NCBI GenBank assembly: GCA_030524635.1
Contig: JAUNGG010000029.1
Location: forward strand, 1 to 50,113
DNA from: Lachnospiraceae bacterium
Lineage (GTDB): Bacteria; Bacillota; Clostridia; Lachnospirales; Lachnospiraceae
DNA: 50,113 nucleotides
Direction of reading: 5' to 3'
Shown here in pieces: positions 1 to 7,563 of the stretch (the stretch's first letter is position 1; the number at the start of each line of letters is the position of its first letter). The notes below the pieces were generated by a model, which had not been told where the DNA came from, did no database searches, and saw only the letters and a list, made by a program, of their open reading frames with translations. A program made the translations under genes and the position numbers.

Positions 1-62
1 CGGGAATCGAACCCGCCTCCCCAGCTTGGGAAGCTGGTGTTCTACCGATGAACTACATCTGC
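1..62 (-). tRNA. tRNA-Gly (CCC), 3' end beyond window
   Basis: Read on the minus strand, this begins GCAGATG (acceptor 5' strand). It continues with a D-arm containing GTTCATCGGTAGAAC, an anticodon stem CCAGC/GCTGG around the loop TTCCCAA, and a T-arm GCGGGTTCGATTCCCG. The middle of the loop gives anticodon CCC, so it decodes GGG glycine codons. The 3' acceptor strand and discriminator lie before base 1 of the window. Confidence 0.93.
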
Positions 63-75
63 GAGGTACTTTTCT

Positions 76-103
76 ATTATACCATATTTTCCTAATAATG
101 CAA
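76..103 (-). promoter_or_regulatory. Promoter of tRNA-Gly
   Basis: On the minus strand there is a perfect -10 box TATAAT (76-81) and a -35-like TTGCAT (98-103), 16 bp apart, directly upstream of the tRNA. The rest of 104-196 shows no gene. Confidence 0.55.
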
Positions 104-196
104 GACCTGAATTTATGATTTTTTTGCAGGATACGAAAGAAAGACAGGGCGTCACGGAAGCATTCATTCGCGCGGCGCCCCTTTTGTGTATCATAT

Positions 197-616
197 TTGG
201 AAATTTTTGGATTTACCTATCTTTTCATCGCTACCGATATTCAGGCATCTATGCTTCCCTGTATTTTTCCGCCCTTCCCGGAACGAGATGAATTTGATAT
301 TTTTGCATCCATGGATCCGGCTAAAGAGGTAGGCGGTGACTTTTATGATTTCTTCCTGATCGATCAGGATCATCTGGGACTTGTGATTGCCGATGTATCA
401 GGCAAGGGCGTTTCGGCTGCACTGTTTATGGTGATCTCCAAGACGCTTTTGAAAAACTGTGCCCTGTCGGGGGCATCCCCGAAGGAGGTTTTAGAAACCG
501 TCAATAATCAGCTTTGCGAGAATAATAAGGCCAAAATGTTTGTGACTGTATGGCTGGGATGGAGGATATGCGGTATCGGGAATAAATCAAAATCAAAAAA
601 ACAGGAGGTGCTTGAA
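197..616 (+). pseudogene. Remnant of a PP2C/SpoIIE-type serine phosphatase
   Basis: The reading frame holds the N-terminal part of a PP2C (RsbU/SpoIIE-like) phosphatase catalytic domain. It includes the metal-binding stretch AKEVGGDFYDFF, then VIADVSGKGVSAALFM and NNQLCENNKAKMFVTVWLG. Related proteins normally have a sensor or HAMP region before this domain, and about 100 further residues after it with a second metal site. Here the upstream part is missing. After VTVWLG the frame is lost: about 40 residues appear deleted, and the next recognisable block (GMEDMRYRE) lies in another frame and ends at a stop. The remaining C-terminal domain is absent before the next gene at 617. The first frame reads on in phase into that gene, giving an accidental fusion. 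I infer the gene is dead. Its usual role is dephosphorylating an anti-anti-sigma factor in partner switching. Confidence 0.75.
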
Positions 617-1024
617 ATGAAAGAATTGACGCTGGAGGCATCTTTGGCTCACTTAAACCAGGTACAGGAGTTTGTTTCGGCAGAGCTTGAAAAAGCAGCC
701 TGTCCGTTAAAAGCCAGGCTGCAGATTGAACTGGCTGTGGAGGAAATCTATGTGAATATAGCCCGGTATGCCTACCATCCCGGAACCGGCAGCGCTACCG
801 TCCGATGTGAGATCGGCAGGGAGCCGCTGCCGGTGATTCTTCAGTTCCTGGATGAAGGAGTGCCTTTTAATCCACTGGAGAAAAAGGATGCGGATACCAC
901 CCTTCCCGCAGAAGCGCGGGAGCCTGGAGGCTTGGGGATTCTGCTGGTAAAAAAGAGTATGGATCTTGTGGATTATCGTTATGAGAACGGAAAGAATATT
1001 TTAACGCTTCGTAAAAGCCTGTAA
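617..1024 (+). CDS. RsbW/SpoIIAB-like anti-sigma factor ATP-binding protein
   Basis: This 135-residue protein has its own ribosome binding site (AGGAGGTG, 8 bases before the ATG). It is a stand-alone HATPase_c_2 domain: the N-box is EEIYVNIARYAY at about residues 47-58, and the glycine-rich ATP-lid motif is PGGLGILLVKKSMD near residue 105. Such proteins bind ATP and act as kinase and anti-sigma components of partner-switching modules, usually with a PP2C phosphatase and a STAS protein. Here the adjacent phosphatase is broken and no STAS gene is visible, so the protein may be an orphan or serve a distant partner. The frame from the phosphatase remnant runs through into it, but the internal ribosome binding site and family length support a start at 617. 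Confidence 0.8.
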   Translation: MKELTLEASLAHLNQVQEFVSAELEKAACPLKARLQIELAVEEIYVNIARYAYHPGTGSATVRCEIGREPLPVILQFLDEGVPFNPLEKKDADTTLPAEAREPGGLGILLVKKSMDLVDYRYENGKNILTLRKSL

Positions 1025-1077
1025 AAGGTGCCTCCAAACATATAAAAATCGGATGACGGAAGAAGGATAACCGATTA

Positions 1078-3096
1078 TCAGCTGCGCAGCGTCCTCCAAT
1101 TACTTGGATTTTCATAATCCTTATGAACCCCATCATCTTCATACAGCTCATATTCAGCATCGGAAAATCCGATCAGTTCCATATGCTCCGTATCCAGGGC
1201 AGCCACATGCTCTGCGGGAGCAGCTAATGGAATACATTTCCGATCCCGGATAAACAGCGGAACCTCATTCAGTGCGATTTCCACGTAATGATGTCCAGAC
1301 TCCAGAAGCTTCTCAGATAATGTGCCGTCCGGCATAAATTTGATAAACTTCATCCGCTCCGGCAGATACACATAGCGCCCCCGGGCATTCTGGGTATAGA
1401 CTGGAGCAATCATAATTTCATTGCCGATCATCACCTGATCCTCTACCTGGCATGCCATAGAATCCTCCGGGTAGACGAAGGCCAGAGGCTTTGCGTACAG
1501 ATCATCCTGCAATGCAGCCTTCATGTACTCGCTGTAAAGGTAAGGGATCAGGCGGTAGCGCACCTGAATGACATGACGGAAATCCTCGATGTGCTCGAAC
1601 TGATAGCACTCCTGATTTCTGGTTCCCAGCGCTGCATGGTTCCGCATTAATGGAGTGAAAACACCCAGTGCCAGCCATCGCAGCAGCAGATCTCTGGTGG
1701 TATCGGCGCCGAAGCCGCCTAAGTCGGCTCCGGTGTACAGAAAGCCGCACATATTTAAAGAAGGCAGCATCTTTAAATTCAGAAGGATATGAGACCACCA
1801 GGATTTATTTTCTCCGGTCCAGATGCCGCCGTAGCGGTGCATTCCAATATAGGAGGAGCGGGAGAACATAAGGAAGCGTTTTTCCGGGTCGATCTGCTCA
1901 AACGCCTCCCCGGCTGCCCGTGTCATATGATAGCCAAACAGATTGTGGACCTTATCATGGCGGACCATCTGGCCATTTACCTGATGGTAAAAGGAGGCGT
2001 AGTCCGCCGGACGGTTTGCAAGCTCATGAAGGAAGCGCTGAACCTGATCGATGGTGACAGAGCTGCCTGGGGTTTCATCGGAGCCATTATTATTCTGACC
2101 AGCCAGATAGCGTTTCATCAATTCCCCGGCCTCTTCAAGTCCTTCCTTTGTGTAGAAAATGGCAGGCTCATTCATATCATTCCAGAAGCCTTCAATGCCC
2201 TGGTCGGTGAGGAAGCGGTAGTGGGAGCCGAACCAGGCCCGCGCGTCTGGATTCAGCATATCCGGGAAATGGGTGTCGCCAGGCCACACAGCAGCCACAA
2301 AATCGCTTCCGTCGGCCCGCTTGCAGAAATAGTTGTTTGCCACACCTTCCTCATAGACCGGATAACCAGGCTCTGCCTTTACGCCGGCATCAATAATCGG
2401 GATCAGACGGATCTCCTGGTTCTTCATCTCCTGGACAAATTCCGGGAAATTCTGGAAATTTTCTTCATTGACCGTAAAGTCCTTATAATCCTGCATGTAG
2501 TCAATATCCACATAGATCATATCGATGGGAATATGATGCTCCCGGTATCCGGCAGCCACCTTGCGGAAATCTTCTTTTGTTGTATAGCCCCAGCGGCTCT
2601 GGCCGAAGCCGAAGGCGAATTTTGGCGGGATGTAGCTTCTGCCGATCAGCTTCCGGAACTGCCTGGTGATCTCATAAGGGCTGCCGCCGTCGATCACATA
2701 CAGATACAGGTCGGCATTGTCACAGCGGATGGTAAGAGTGTCCATTCGGGTATAGCCGATATCAAAGGTCAGCTTGGACGGATAATCCACAAAAAGTCCG
2801 AAGCTCTGCTTTCCAGCCACGATGATAAAATTGTGGGCACCGTACAGAGAGCGCTTGTCCTCTGTGTGATCCGGGTCGTCGGTGCAGTTGCTGATATAGC
2901 AGTAACCTCTTTTATTCAGCCCCCGGTTGGCCTCGCCCAGGCCGTATACGATGGTATCTTCATCCATGGTCAGGGTATAGCAAAAGCCGGTTTCTAGATT
3001 TACGCTTCCGTAAGATGGCATGCCGGATGCAGCTGGAAGGCTGGCAGTGACAGCCTCGGTTTCAAATGGTGTTCCAAATACATATTTTTGAATCAT
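1078..3096 (-). CDS. Alpha-glucosidase / isomaltase, glycoside hydrolase family 31
   Basis: This 672-residue cytoplasmic GH31 enzyme releases glucose from alpha-glucosides. The sequence closely resembles, from memory, the Ruminococcus (Blautia) obeum alpha-glucosidase, which prefers alpha-1,6 linkages. It has an N-terminal beta-sandwich (about 1-150), a (beta/alpha)8 barrel containing FAFGFGQSRWGYTT, and C-terminal beta domains. The nucleophile is Asp307 in FWNDMNEPA. In the WTGxN motif, where GH31 enzymes normally carry the acid/base Asp, this protein has Glu429 (WTGENKSWW). The start at 3096 follows GGGAGG by 9 bases. A longer frame reaches 3162 but lacks a binding site. It is transcribed away from an AraC gene at 3326, a plausible regulator. 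There is no signal peptide. Confidence 0.92.
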   Translation of the reverse strand: MIQKYVFGTPFETEAVTASLPAASGMPSYGSVNLETGFCYTLTMDEDTIVYGLGEANRGLNKRGYCYISNCTDDPDHTEDKRSLYGAHNFIIVAGKQSFGLFVDYPSKLTFDIGYTRMDTLTIRCDNADLYLYVIDGGSPYEITRQFRKLIGRSYIPPKFAFGFGQSRWGYTTKEDFRKVAAGYREHHIPIDMIYVDIDYMQDYKDFTVNEENFQNFPEFVQEMKNQEIRLIPIIDAGVKAEPGYPVYEEGVANNYFCKRADGSDFVAAVWPGDTHFPDMLNPDARAWFGSHYRFLTDQGIEGFWNDMNEPAIFYTKEGLEEAGELMKRYLAGQNNNGSDETPGSSVTIDQVQRFLHELANRPADYASFYHQVNGQMVRHDKVHNLFGYHMTRAAGEAFEQIDPEKRFLMFSRSSYIGMHRYGGIWTGENKSWWSHILLNLKMLPSLNMCGFLYTGADLGGFGADTTRDLLLRWLALGVFTPLMRNHAALGTRNQECYQFEHIEDFRHVIQVRYRLIPYLYSEYMKAALQDDLYAKPLAFVYPEDSMACQVEDQVMIGNEIMIAPVYTQNARGRYVYLPERMKFIKFMPDGTLSEKLLESGHHYVEIALNEVPLFIRDRKCIPLAAPAEHVAALDTEHMELIGFSDAEYELYEDDGVHKDYENPSNWRTLRS

Positions 3097-3238
3097 TGCA
3101 GATAACCTCCCTTTTATGCTGTATTTGTAATTGTGCAGCAGGTCAGCACAAGCGGCCTGCATTTTCTTTTTTGTAATTACTGTTCATGTGCGTTCACAGC
3201 AACCGTATCACTCTGAATCATATAATATACGCTTTTTC

Positions 3239-3267
3239 TTGTAATTTCTTGCAGTATTCTCTATAAT
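3239..3267 (+). promoter_or_regulatory. Promoter of the AraC gene at 3326
   Basis: A -35 box TTGTAA (3239-3244) and a -10 box TATAAT (3262-3267) are separated by 17 bp, about 60 bases before the start codon. It lies in the divergent gap with the GH31 gene, so a regulator bound here could affect both genes. Confidence 0.55.
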
Positions 3268-3325
3268 AAATAACACAATATTGACTTATTGCTTTTATTT
3301 TTGTTGGAGCAAAGGAGAGAAAAGC

Positions 3326-4270
3326 ATGTACCCGGATTTGGAATTAAAGGAAAAGGTAGTCCACGGAACAAAAAAGAATCCGATCACGGCCCTTCATTTT
3401 ACGGCGGGGCCGGGAACGCCGTACCCAGAATATTTTTTTGTGGAGCGGCACTGGCATCCCTATGTGGAGATTCTTCTTATTAAAAAGGGAAGCTATTTAT
3501 TTGAGATCAATCTGGAAAACCATGTGCTGAAGGAGGGAGATATCTGCATCCTGAACAGTGAGGAGCTTCATCAGATTACCGGACAGAGCCGGGAGGCTGC
3601 TCATGATGTACTGCTGTTTGATCCTCAGATCCTGGGCTTTTCCTACCCGGATGAATGGCAGGAGCAGGAGATCGAACCATTTTTAAATCACAGGGCGGTT
3701 CTGAAAAATTTTCTCCGGTCTAAGGAGCCGGGATACCAGGAGATCCGGCAGATGCTTGAGCAGGTGATGGAAGCGGCAGATGAGATGAGTCGGAGCAGAG
3801 GAAGGGAGCAGGAAGAAGACAGGAAGGAGGAGCACCACAGCGGACAATATATCCGCTGCAAGCTTCTTCTGCTGGAATTATTTTACCGAATGACGGGCAG
3901 GCAGCTGCTTCTTTCCACAGACGCCCTGCGCTCTGCATCAGACATGCGGAAGATCAGCCGCTATAAAACCATCATTTCTTATATAGAAGGGCATTATCAG
4001 GAGCCCATCTCCCTCCGGCAGATGGCGGATGCCATTCCCTGCAACAGCCAGTACCTGTGCCGGTTTTTTAAAGAGATTGCAGGAGTATCTCCTATCCAGT
4101 ATCTGATTGCTTACCGGGTCGAGCGATCCTGCAGCCTTTTGGCATCTACTTCCAGGCCGATCCTGGAGATTGCCCTGGACTGCGGATTTGAAAATATCAG
4201 CTATTTTATCCGCAAGTTTAAAGAGCTTAAGGGATGCACCCCAAGGGAATTTCGAAAACGGTATGGCTAA
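3326..4270 (+). CDS. AraC-family transcriptional regulator with cupin sensor domain
   Basis: This 314-residue regulator has an N-terminal AraC-type cupin (about 30-110, HWHPYVEILLIKKGSY followed by LNSEELHQI), expected to sense a small ligand such as a sugar. The C-terminal DNA-binding domain has two helix-turn-helix motifs (about 210-314, with ISLRQMADAIPCNSQYLCRFFKEIAG and IALDCGFENISYFIRKFKELKG). A charged low-complexity linker rich in Glu, Arg and Lys lies near residues 150-175. The start is the ATG after AAAGGAGAG. It is divergent from the GH31 alpha-glucosidase, so control of alpha-glucoside use is the natural guess, though not shown. It ends 6 bp from the convergent msmR-like gene. Confidence 0.9.
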   Translation: MYPDLELKEKVVHGTKKNPITALHFTAGPGTPYPEYFFVERHWHPYVEILLIKKGSYLFEINLENHVLKEGDICILNSEELHQITGQSREAAHDVLLFDPQILGFSYPDEWQEQEIEPFLNHRAVLKNFLRSKEPGYQEIRQMLEQVMEAADEMSRSRGREQEEDRKEEHHSGQYIRCKLLLLELFYRMTGRQLLLSTDALRSASDMRKISRYKTIISYIEGHYQEPISLRQMADAIPCNSQYLCRFFKEIAGVSPIQYLIAYRVERSCSLLASTSRPILEIALDCGFENISYFIRKFKELKGCTPREFRKRYG

Positions 4271-4276
4271 CATAAT

Positions 4277-5128
4277 TCATCCTTTCGTGGAATTCCGATT
4301 GCGCCATTCTCTGGGAGATATGCCGTAGACGTTTTTAAATGCCCTTGAAAAGTGAAGGGGATTGCTGTAGCCAACTGCATTGCTGATGTCGCTGATGGAA
4401 AGCTGGGTCAGCTTCAGCAGCTCGGTTGCCTTTGTCATACGGTAGCTCATGAGAAATTCCTGGGTGGTTTTTCCCAAAGATTCTTTAAAGATCTTGCCGA
4501 AATAGCTGCGGTTTAATCCGCAGGTATCCGCGATATCTTCCACAGAAATATCGTTTTGAAAATTCTGTTCGATAAAGGTCAGTGCTTCATGGATATAAAA
4601 GTCACGGAGCCGGCCGCCTTTTGTGGGCTGCATAGAGGAGAGGGAGCGGGTGAAGGCATCCAGAAACAGGTACAGATGGCCGATCAGATGGAAGGGTGCC
4701 ATATCCTTATGCTGGACCAGATACAGCATTTCATTCACCATAGTCTCCCGAAGATCACAGTATTGGGCGCGATAGACCGGGTTATTGAGAGAAAGACCGG
4801 AGATATCGATAGTTTCCTTGGCGCGCAGGCCGTCGAATTCCACCCAGGTGTATTCCCAGGGAAGCTTACGGTCTGCAATATAGGTACTGATCTGTCCGGG
4901 AAACAGCATAAAGCCCTGACTGCTTTTGATCTGATAGATCTGTGTCACACCGGAAGCATCGTCTGCCATCAGTGTTCCGGTGCCGGAAATAACATAATGA
5001 AATAAAAAGTGGTTGCGGACTGCCGGTCCGAAGGAATGTGCAGGTTGACAGCGCTCCCAACCGAACTGATATAGGCTAAGATCTACAAAATTCTCGCTTG
5101 GAAAAACCGAAAATAGTAAATTTCCCAT
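4277..5128 (-). CDS. AraC-family activator of the alpha-galactoside operon (MsmR-like)
   Basis: This 283-residue AraC/XylS protein has an N-terminal ligand-binding cupin-like domain (about 20-150). The C-terminal double helix-turn-helix (about 185-283) includes ISVEDIADTCGLNRSYFGKIFKESLG and ISNAVGYSNPLHFSRAFKNVYGISPREWR. The ATG follows AAGGAGGT. It is transcribed divergently from a sugar ABC transporter and a GH36 alpha-galactosidase, the same arrangement as msmR-msmEFGK-aga loci. Activation by raffinose, melibiose or a related sugar is therefore inferred. A long inverted repeat in the divergent gap is the likely operator. Confidence 0.88.
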   Translation of the reverse strand: MGNLLFSVFPSENFVDLSLYQFGWERCQPAHSFGPAVRNHFLFHYVISGTGTLMADDASGVTQIYQIKSSQGFMLFPGQISTYIADRKLPWEYTWVEFDGLRAKETIDISGLSLNNPVYRAQYCDLRETMVNEMLYLVQHKDMAPFHLIGHLYLFLDAFTRSLSSMQPTKGGRLRDFYIHEALTFIEQNFQNDISVEDIADTCGLNRSYFGKIFKESLGKTTQEFLMSYRMTKATELLKLTQLSISDISNAVGYSNPLHFSRAFKNVYGISPREWRNRNSTKG

Positions 5129-5168
5129 AAAAAATTACCTCCTTATTTCTTTTAGTATATCTCGAAAT

Positions 5169-5223
5169 ATACCAAAATGCTAGATGGCTTTAGAAATCTG
5201 CGCAAAAAGTGGCATATTGGTAT
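5169..5223. promoter_or_regulatory. Inverted-repeat operator between msmR and msmE
   Basis: The half-sites ATACCAAAATGC (5169-5180) and GCATATTGGTAT (5212-5223) are inverted with one mismatch and separated by 31 bp, about three helical turns centre to centre. They lie between the divergent AraC gene and the transporter operon, just upstream of the msmE promoter. An AraC dimer bound to spaced half-sites fits this pattern. Confidence 0.55.
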
Positions 5224-5244
5224 AAAAATGAAAAAAACATGCTA

Positions 5245-5273
5245 TTTATGGACGCATTTTGATATGTTATAAT
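5245..5273 (+). promoter_or_regulatory. Promoter of the alpha-galactoside transport operon
   Basis: A perfect -10 box TATAAT (5268-5273) is paired with a poor -35 (TTTATG, 5245-5250) at 17 bp. A strong -10 with a weak -35 downstream of the inverted repeat is typical of an activator-dependent promoter. Confidence 0.55.
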
Positions 5274-5327
5274 GTTTTCGCAAAGGGAAAACGGGTATGT
5301 TTCCAAGGAGAAAGGAGTAAAAATGGG

Positions 5328-6614
5328 ATGAAAAGTAAGAAAAGAATGTTAAGTCTTTTTCTGGCAGGCGTGATGCCGGCAGGAGCCTTGCTGACAGGGT
5401 GCGGCCAGGGACAGTCAAACAGCGGAAAGATCGAAATCGAGCTGGTACAGTATAAGCCCGAGGCAGTTGCTGTATTTGAGAAGCTGGAAGAAGAATTTAA
5501 CCGCACACATGACAACATCCATCTGACGATTGAATCACCCAATGATGCTATGACGATCCTAAAGACCAGGTATATTCGTGAGGATTATCCGGATATTATC
5601 GGAATCGGCGGTGACATCAACTATTCTTATTTTATTGATTCAAACATTTTAGCGGATGTTTCGGATTACCCAGGGCTTGCTACCATCAAGCCTGCTTACG
5701 TTGACATTCTGGAAGGATTGGAATTTGTTCCGACGGAAGGAACCTATGGTGTACCTTATGTGGCAAATGCTGCAGGTGTTCTGTACAACCGGGCGATGTT
5801 CCAGGAGCATGGATGGGAGATTCCAACCACATGGGATGAGTTTATTTCGCTTTGCGAAGAAATCAAGGCAGCTGGTATTCAGCCTTTGTACTTCGGCTTT
5901 AAGGATACCTGGACCTGCCTGGCACCGTGGAATGCACTTGCAGTAGGGCTGGCGCCTGCTGATGTGTGCAAGCAGGTAAACCGCGGTGAGGCTACATTTA
6001 CTGAGGAATACCGCGAGATTGCAGAAAAGATGCTTGAGATGCTGCAGTACGGCGAGGATGGCCCGTTTGCATACGGCTACAATGATGCTTGTACCGCATT
6101 TGCCAACGGTGAATCAGCGATGTACACCATCGGAAGCTATGCGGTTCCGCAGATTAAATCCGTAAATCCGGATATGGATATTGACTCCTTTACGATGCCT
6201 GCCAATGACAATGCTGACGGAAATATCTTAAACTCTGGTGTTGACTTACAGTTCTGTGTAATGTCAGCCTGCGAGAATAAGGAAGCTGCTTATGAGGTTT
6301 TGGACTTCCTGCTTGCACATGAGAACGTACAGGCTTATCTGGACGATCAGAACGCCGTTCCTTGTAAGGACGAAGAGTTTGAGCTGGCTCCGATGCTGGA
6401 TGGTATGAAGAGCTTCATCACCGAGGGCAGGATGGCGGACTATCAGGACCACTATTATCCTTCTGAGATGGCAGTTGACGCACAGATCCAGACCTTCTTA
6501 ATTAACCAGGATGTAGATGCGTTCCTAGCAAAGTTTGATAAGGACTGGCTGCGCTACAACCGTGATATCATCCGTATGGTAGAAGATTACCAGAAGCAGC
6601 ATGGATCGAACTAG
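5328..6614 (+). CDS. msmE: ABC transporter sugar-binding lipoprotein (MsmE-like)
   Basis: This 428-residue solute-binding protein of the family 1 carbohydrate type has an N-terminal signal peptide with lipobox LTGC (cysteine about 25), so it should be lipid-anchored outside the membrane. The mature part has the two-lobe fold typical of the family, with a conserved NRAMFQEHGWEIPTTWDEF segment. It captures an oligosaccharide for the two permeases downstream. With a GH36 alpha-galactosidase in the same operon, raffinose-family sugars or melibiose are the likely ligands. The start is ATG 5328 after AAAGGAG. A nearby ATG at 5323 is out of frame. No ATPase gene is present, so a shared MsmK/MsiK-type ATPase encoded elsewhere probably powers transport. 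Confidence 0.88.
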   Translation: MKSKKRMLSLFLAGVMPAGALLTGCGQGQSNSGKIEIELVQYKPEAVAVFEKLEEEFNRTHDNIHLTIESPNDAMTILKTRYIREDYPDIIGIGGDINYSYFIDSNILADVSDYPGLATIKPAYVDILEGLEFVPTEGTYGVPYVANAAGVLYNRAMFQEHGWEIPTTWDEFISLCEEIKAAGIQPLYFGFKDTWTCLAPWNALAVGLAPADVCKQVNRGEATFTEEYREIAEKMLEMLQYGEDGPFAYGYNDACTAFANGESAMYTIGSYAVPQIKSVNPDMDIDSFTMPANDNADGNILNSGVDLQFCVMSACENKEAAYEVLDFLLAHENVQAYLDDQNAVPCKDEEFELAPMLDGMKSFITEGRMADYQDHYYPSEMAVDAQIQTFLINQDVDAFLAKFDKDWLRYNRDIIRMVEDYQKQHGSN

Positions 6615-6630
6615 GGCAATATAGAGGAAC

Positions 6631-6686
6631 GCCTTCCAGGCATCCCTTTATGCCCGAGTAAAACCGGGCAATATCAACGAAAGGAG
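6631..6686 (+). promoter_or_regulatory. Two-hairpin leader before the msmF start codon (copy A)
   Basis: Hairpin 1 is GCCT-TCC-AGGC (6631-6641). A linker ATCCCTTTA (6642-6650) follows, then hairpin 2 TGCCCG/CGGGCA (6651-6656 and 6665-6670), then the Shine-Dalgarno AAAGGAG. The linker's CCTTT is complementary to the AAAGG of the Shine-Dalgarno. The same layout recurs before polA at 31170-31223 with compensating stem changes. Here it could also protect the msmE transcript or reduce expression of the permeases relative to the binding protein. Confidence 0.45.
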
Positions 6687-6696
6687 TAAATTTGCG

Positions 6697-7563
6697 ATGA
6701 AAAAGATGAATGACAGGGAACGGACGTATCTGATCATGACGATTCCGATTCTGGCACTGTTCTTTTGCTTTAACACCCTGCCTTTGATCAAAGGCTTTAT
6801 GTACAGCTTTACTAATTTTAAAGGCTATGGTTCCTACGATTGGGTGGGCCTGCGCAACTACATTGACTTATTCCAGGACGGACGTGTTGGAAAGTCCTAT
6901 CTCTTCACCATCAAGCTGGCAGTGGTTTCCACGATTGTGGTTAACGTGCTCAGCCTGATCCTGGCACTGGGCTTAAACAGCAAGATCAAGTTTAAAAGTG
7001 CCTTAAGAGGTATGTACTTTATTCCAAACATTCTTGGCGCGTTGGTAGTAGGTTATATCTTCAACTATTTCTTCACCTACATCCTTCCGGCTATCTCCAA
7101 GATGATGGGCGGTTCCGGAACCAGTATGCTGGCAAGCACCAGCTGGGCATGGGTGGCAATCGTAGTGGTTTGTGCATGGCAGTCCATCGCTATGAATACC
7201 ATCATTTACATATCCGGTATCCAGACCGTTCCTGAGGATGTATACGAAGCCGGTTCCATCGACGGCGCAACCGGCTGGTATAAGTTCAAGACTCTGACCT
7301 TCCCTCTGATTCTGCCATTCTTCAGCATCAACATGGTTCTGTGTATGAAGAACTTCCTGATGGTGTTCGATCAAATCGTGGCATTGACCAAGGGCGGCCC
7401 TGCTCAGAGTACGGAGTCTATCTCTTACCTGATCTATAACAACGGTATGTCCGGCGGCCAGTTCGGATTCCAGAGTGCCAATGCAGTGGTATTCTTTATC
7501 TTGATCGTAATCCTGTCTGTTGCACAGATGACATTTACCGGGAAAAAGGAGGAGCAGCTGTAA
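6697..7563 (+). CDS. msmF: Carbohydrate ABC transporter permease, MalF/UgpA type
   Basis: This 288-residue inner-membrane protein has about six hydrophobic segments. The conserved EAA cytoplasmic loop (YEAGSIDGATGWYKFKTLTFPLILP, about 184-208) contacts the ATPase. It pairs with the next gene to form the translocation channel for the sugar delivered by the upstream lipoprotein. Its stop overlaps the next start by one base, indicating translational coupling. The ATG follows AAAGGAG. Confidence 0.9.
   Translation: MKKMNDRERTYLIMTIPILALFFCFNTLPLIKGFMYSFTNFKGYGSYDWVGLRNYIDLFQDGRVGKSYLFTIKLAVVSTIVVNVLSLILALGLNSKIKFKSALRGMYFIPNILGALVVGYIFNYFFTYILPAISKMMGGSGTSMLASTSWAWVAIVVVCAWQSIAMNTIIYISGIQTVPEDVYEAGSIDGATGWYKFKTLTFPLILPFFSINMVLCMKNFLMVFDQIVALTKGGPAQSTESISYLIYNNGMSGGQFGFQSANAVVFFILIVILSVAQMTFTGKKEEQL

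Noticed and set aside
1047..1075. Terminator between the RsbW-like gene and the GH31 gene (AATCGG/CCGATT)
   Set aside because: The stem has only six pairs, a long loop and no T-run on either strand. It is too weak to call.
1789..2997. Long open frame opposite the GH31 gene
   Set aside because: It lies fully antisense to a well-conserved enzyme gene, has no plausible ribosome binding site or domain, and reflects codon bias of the real gene.
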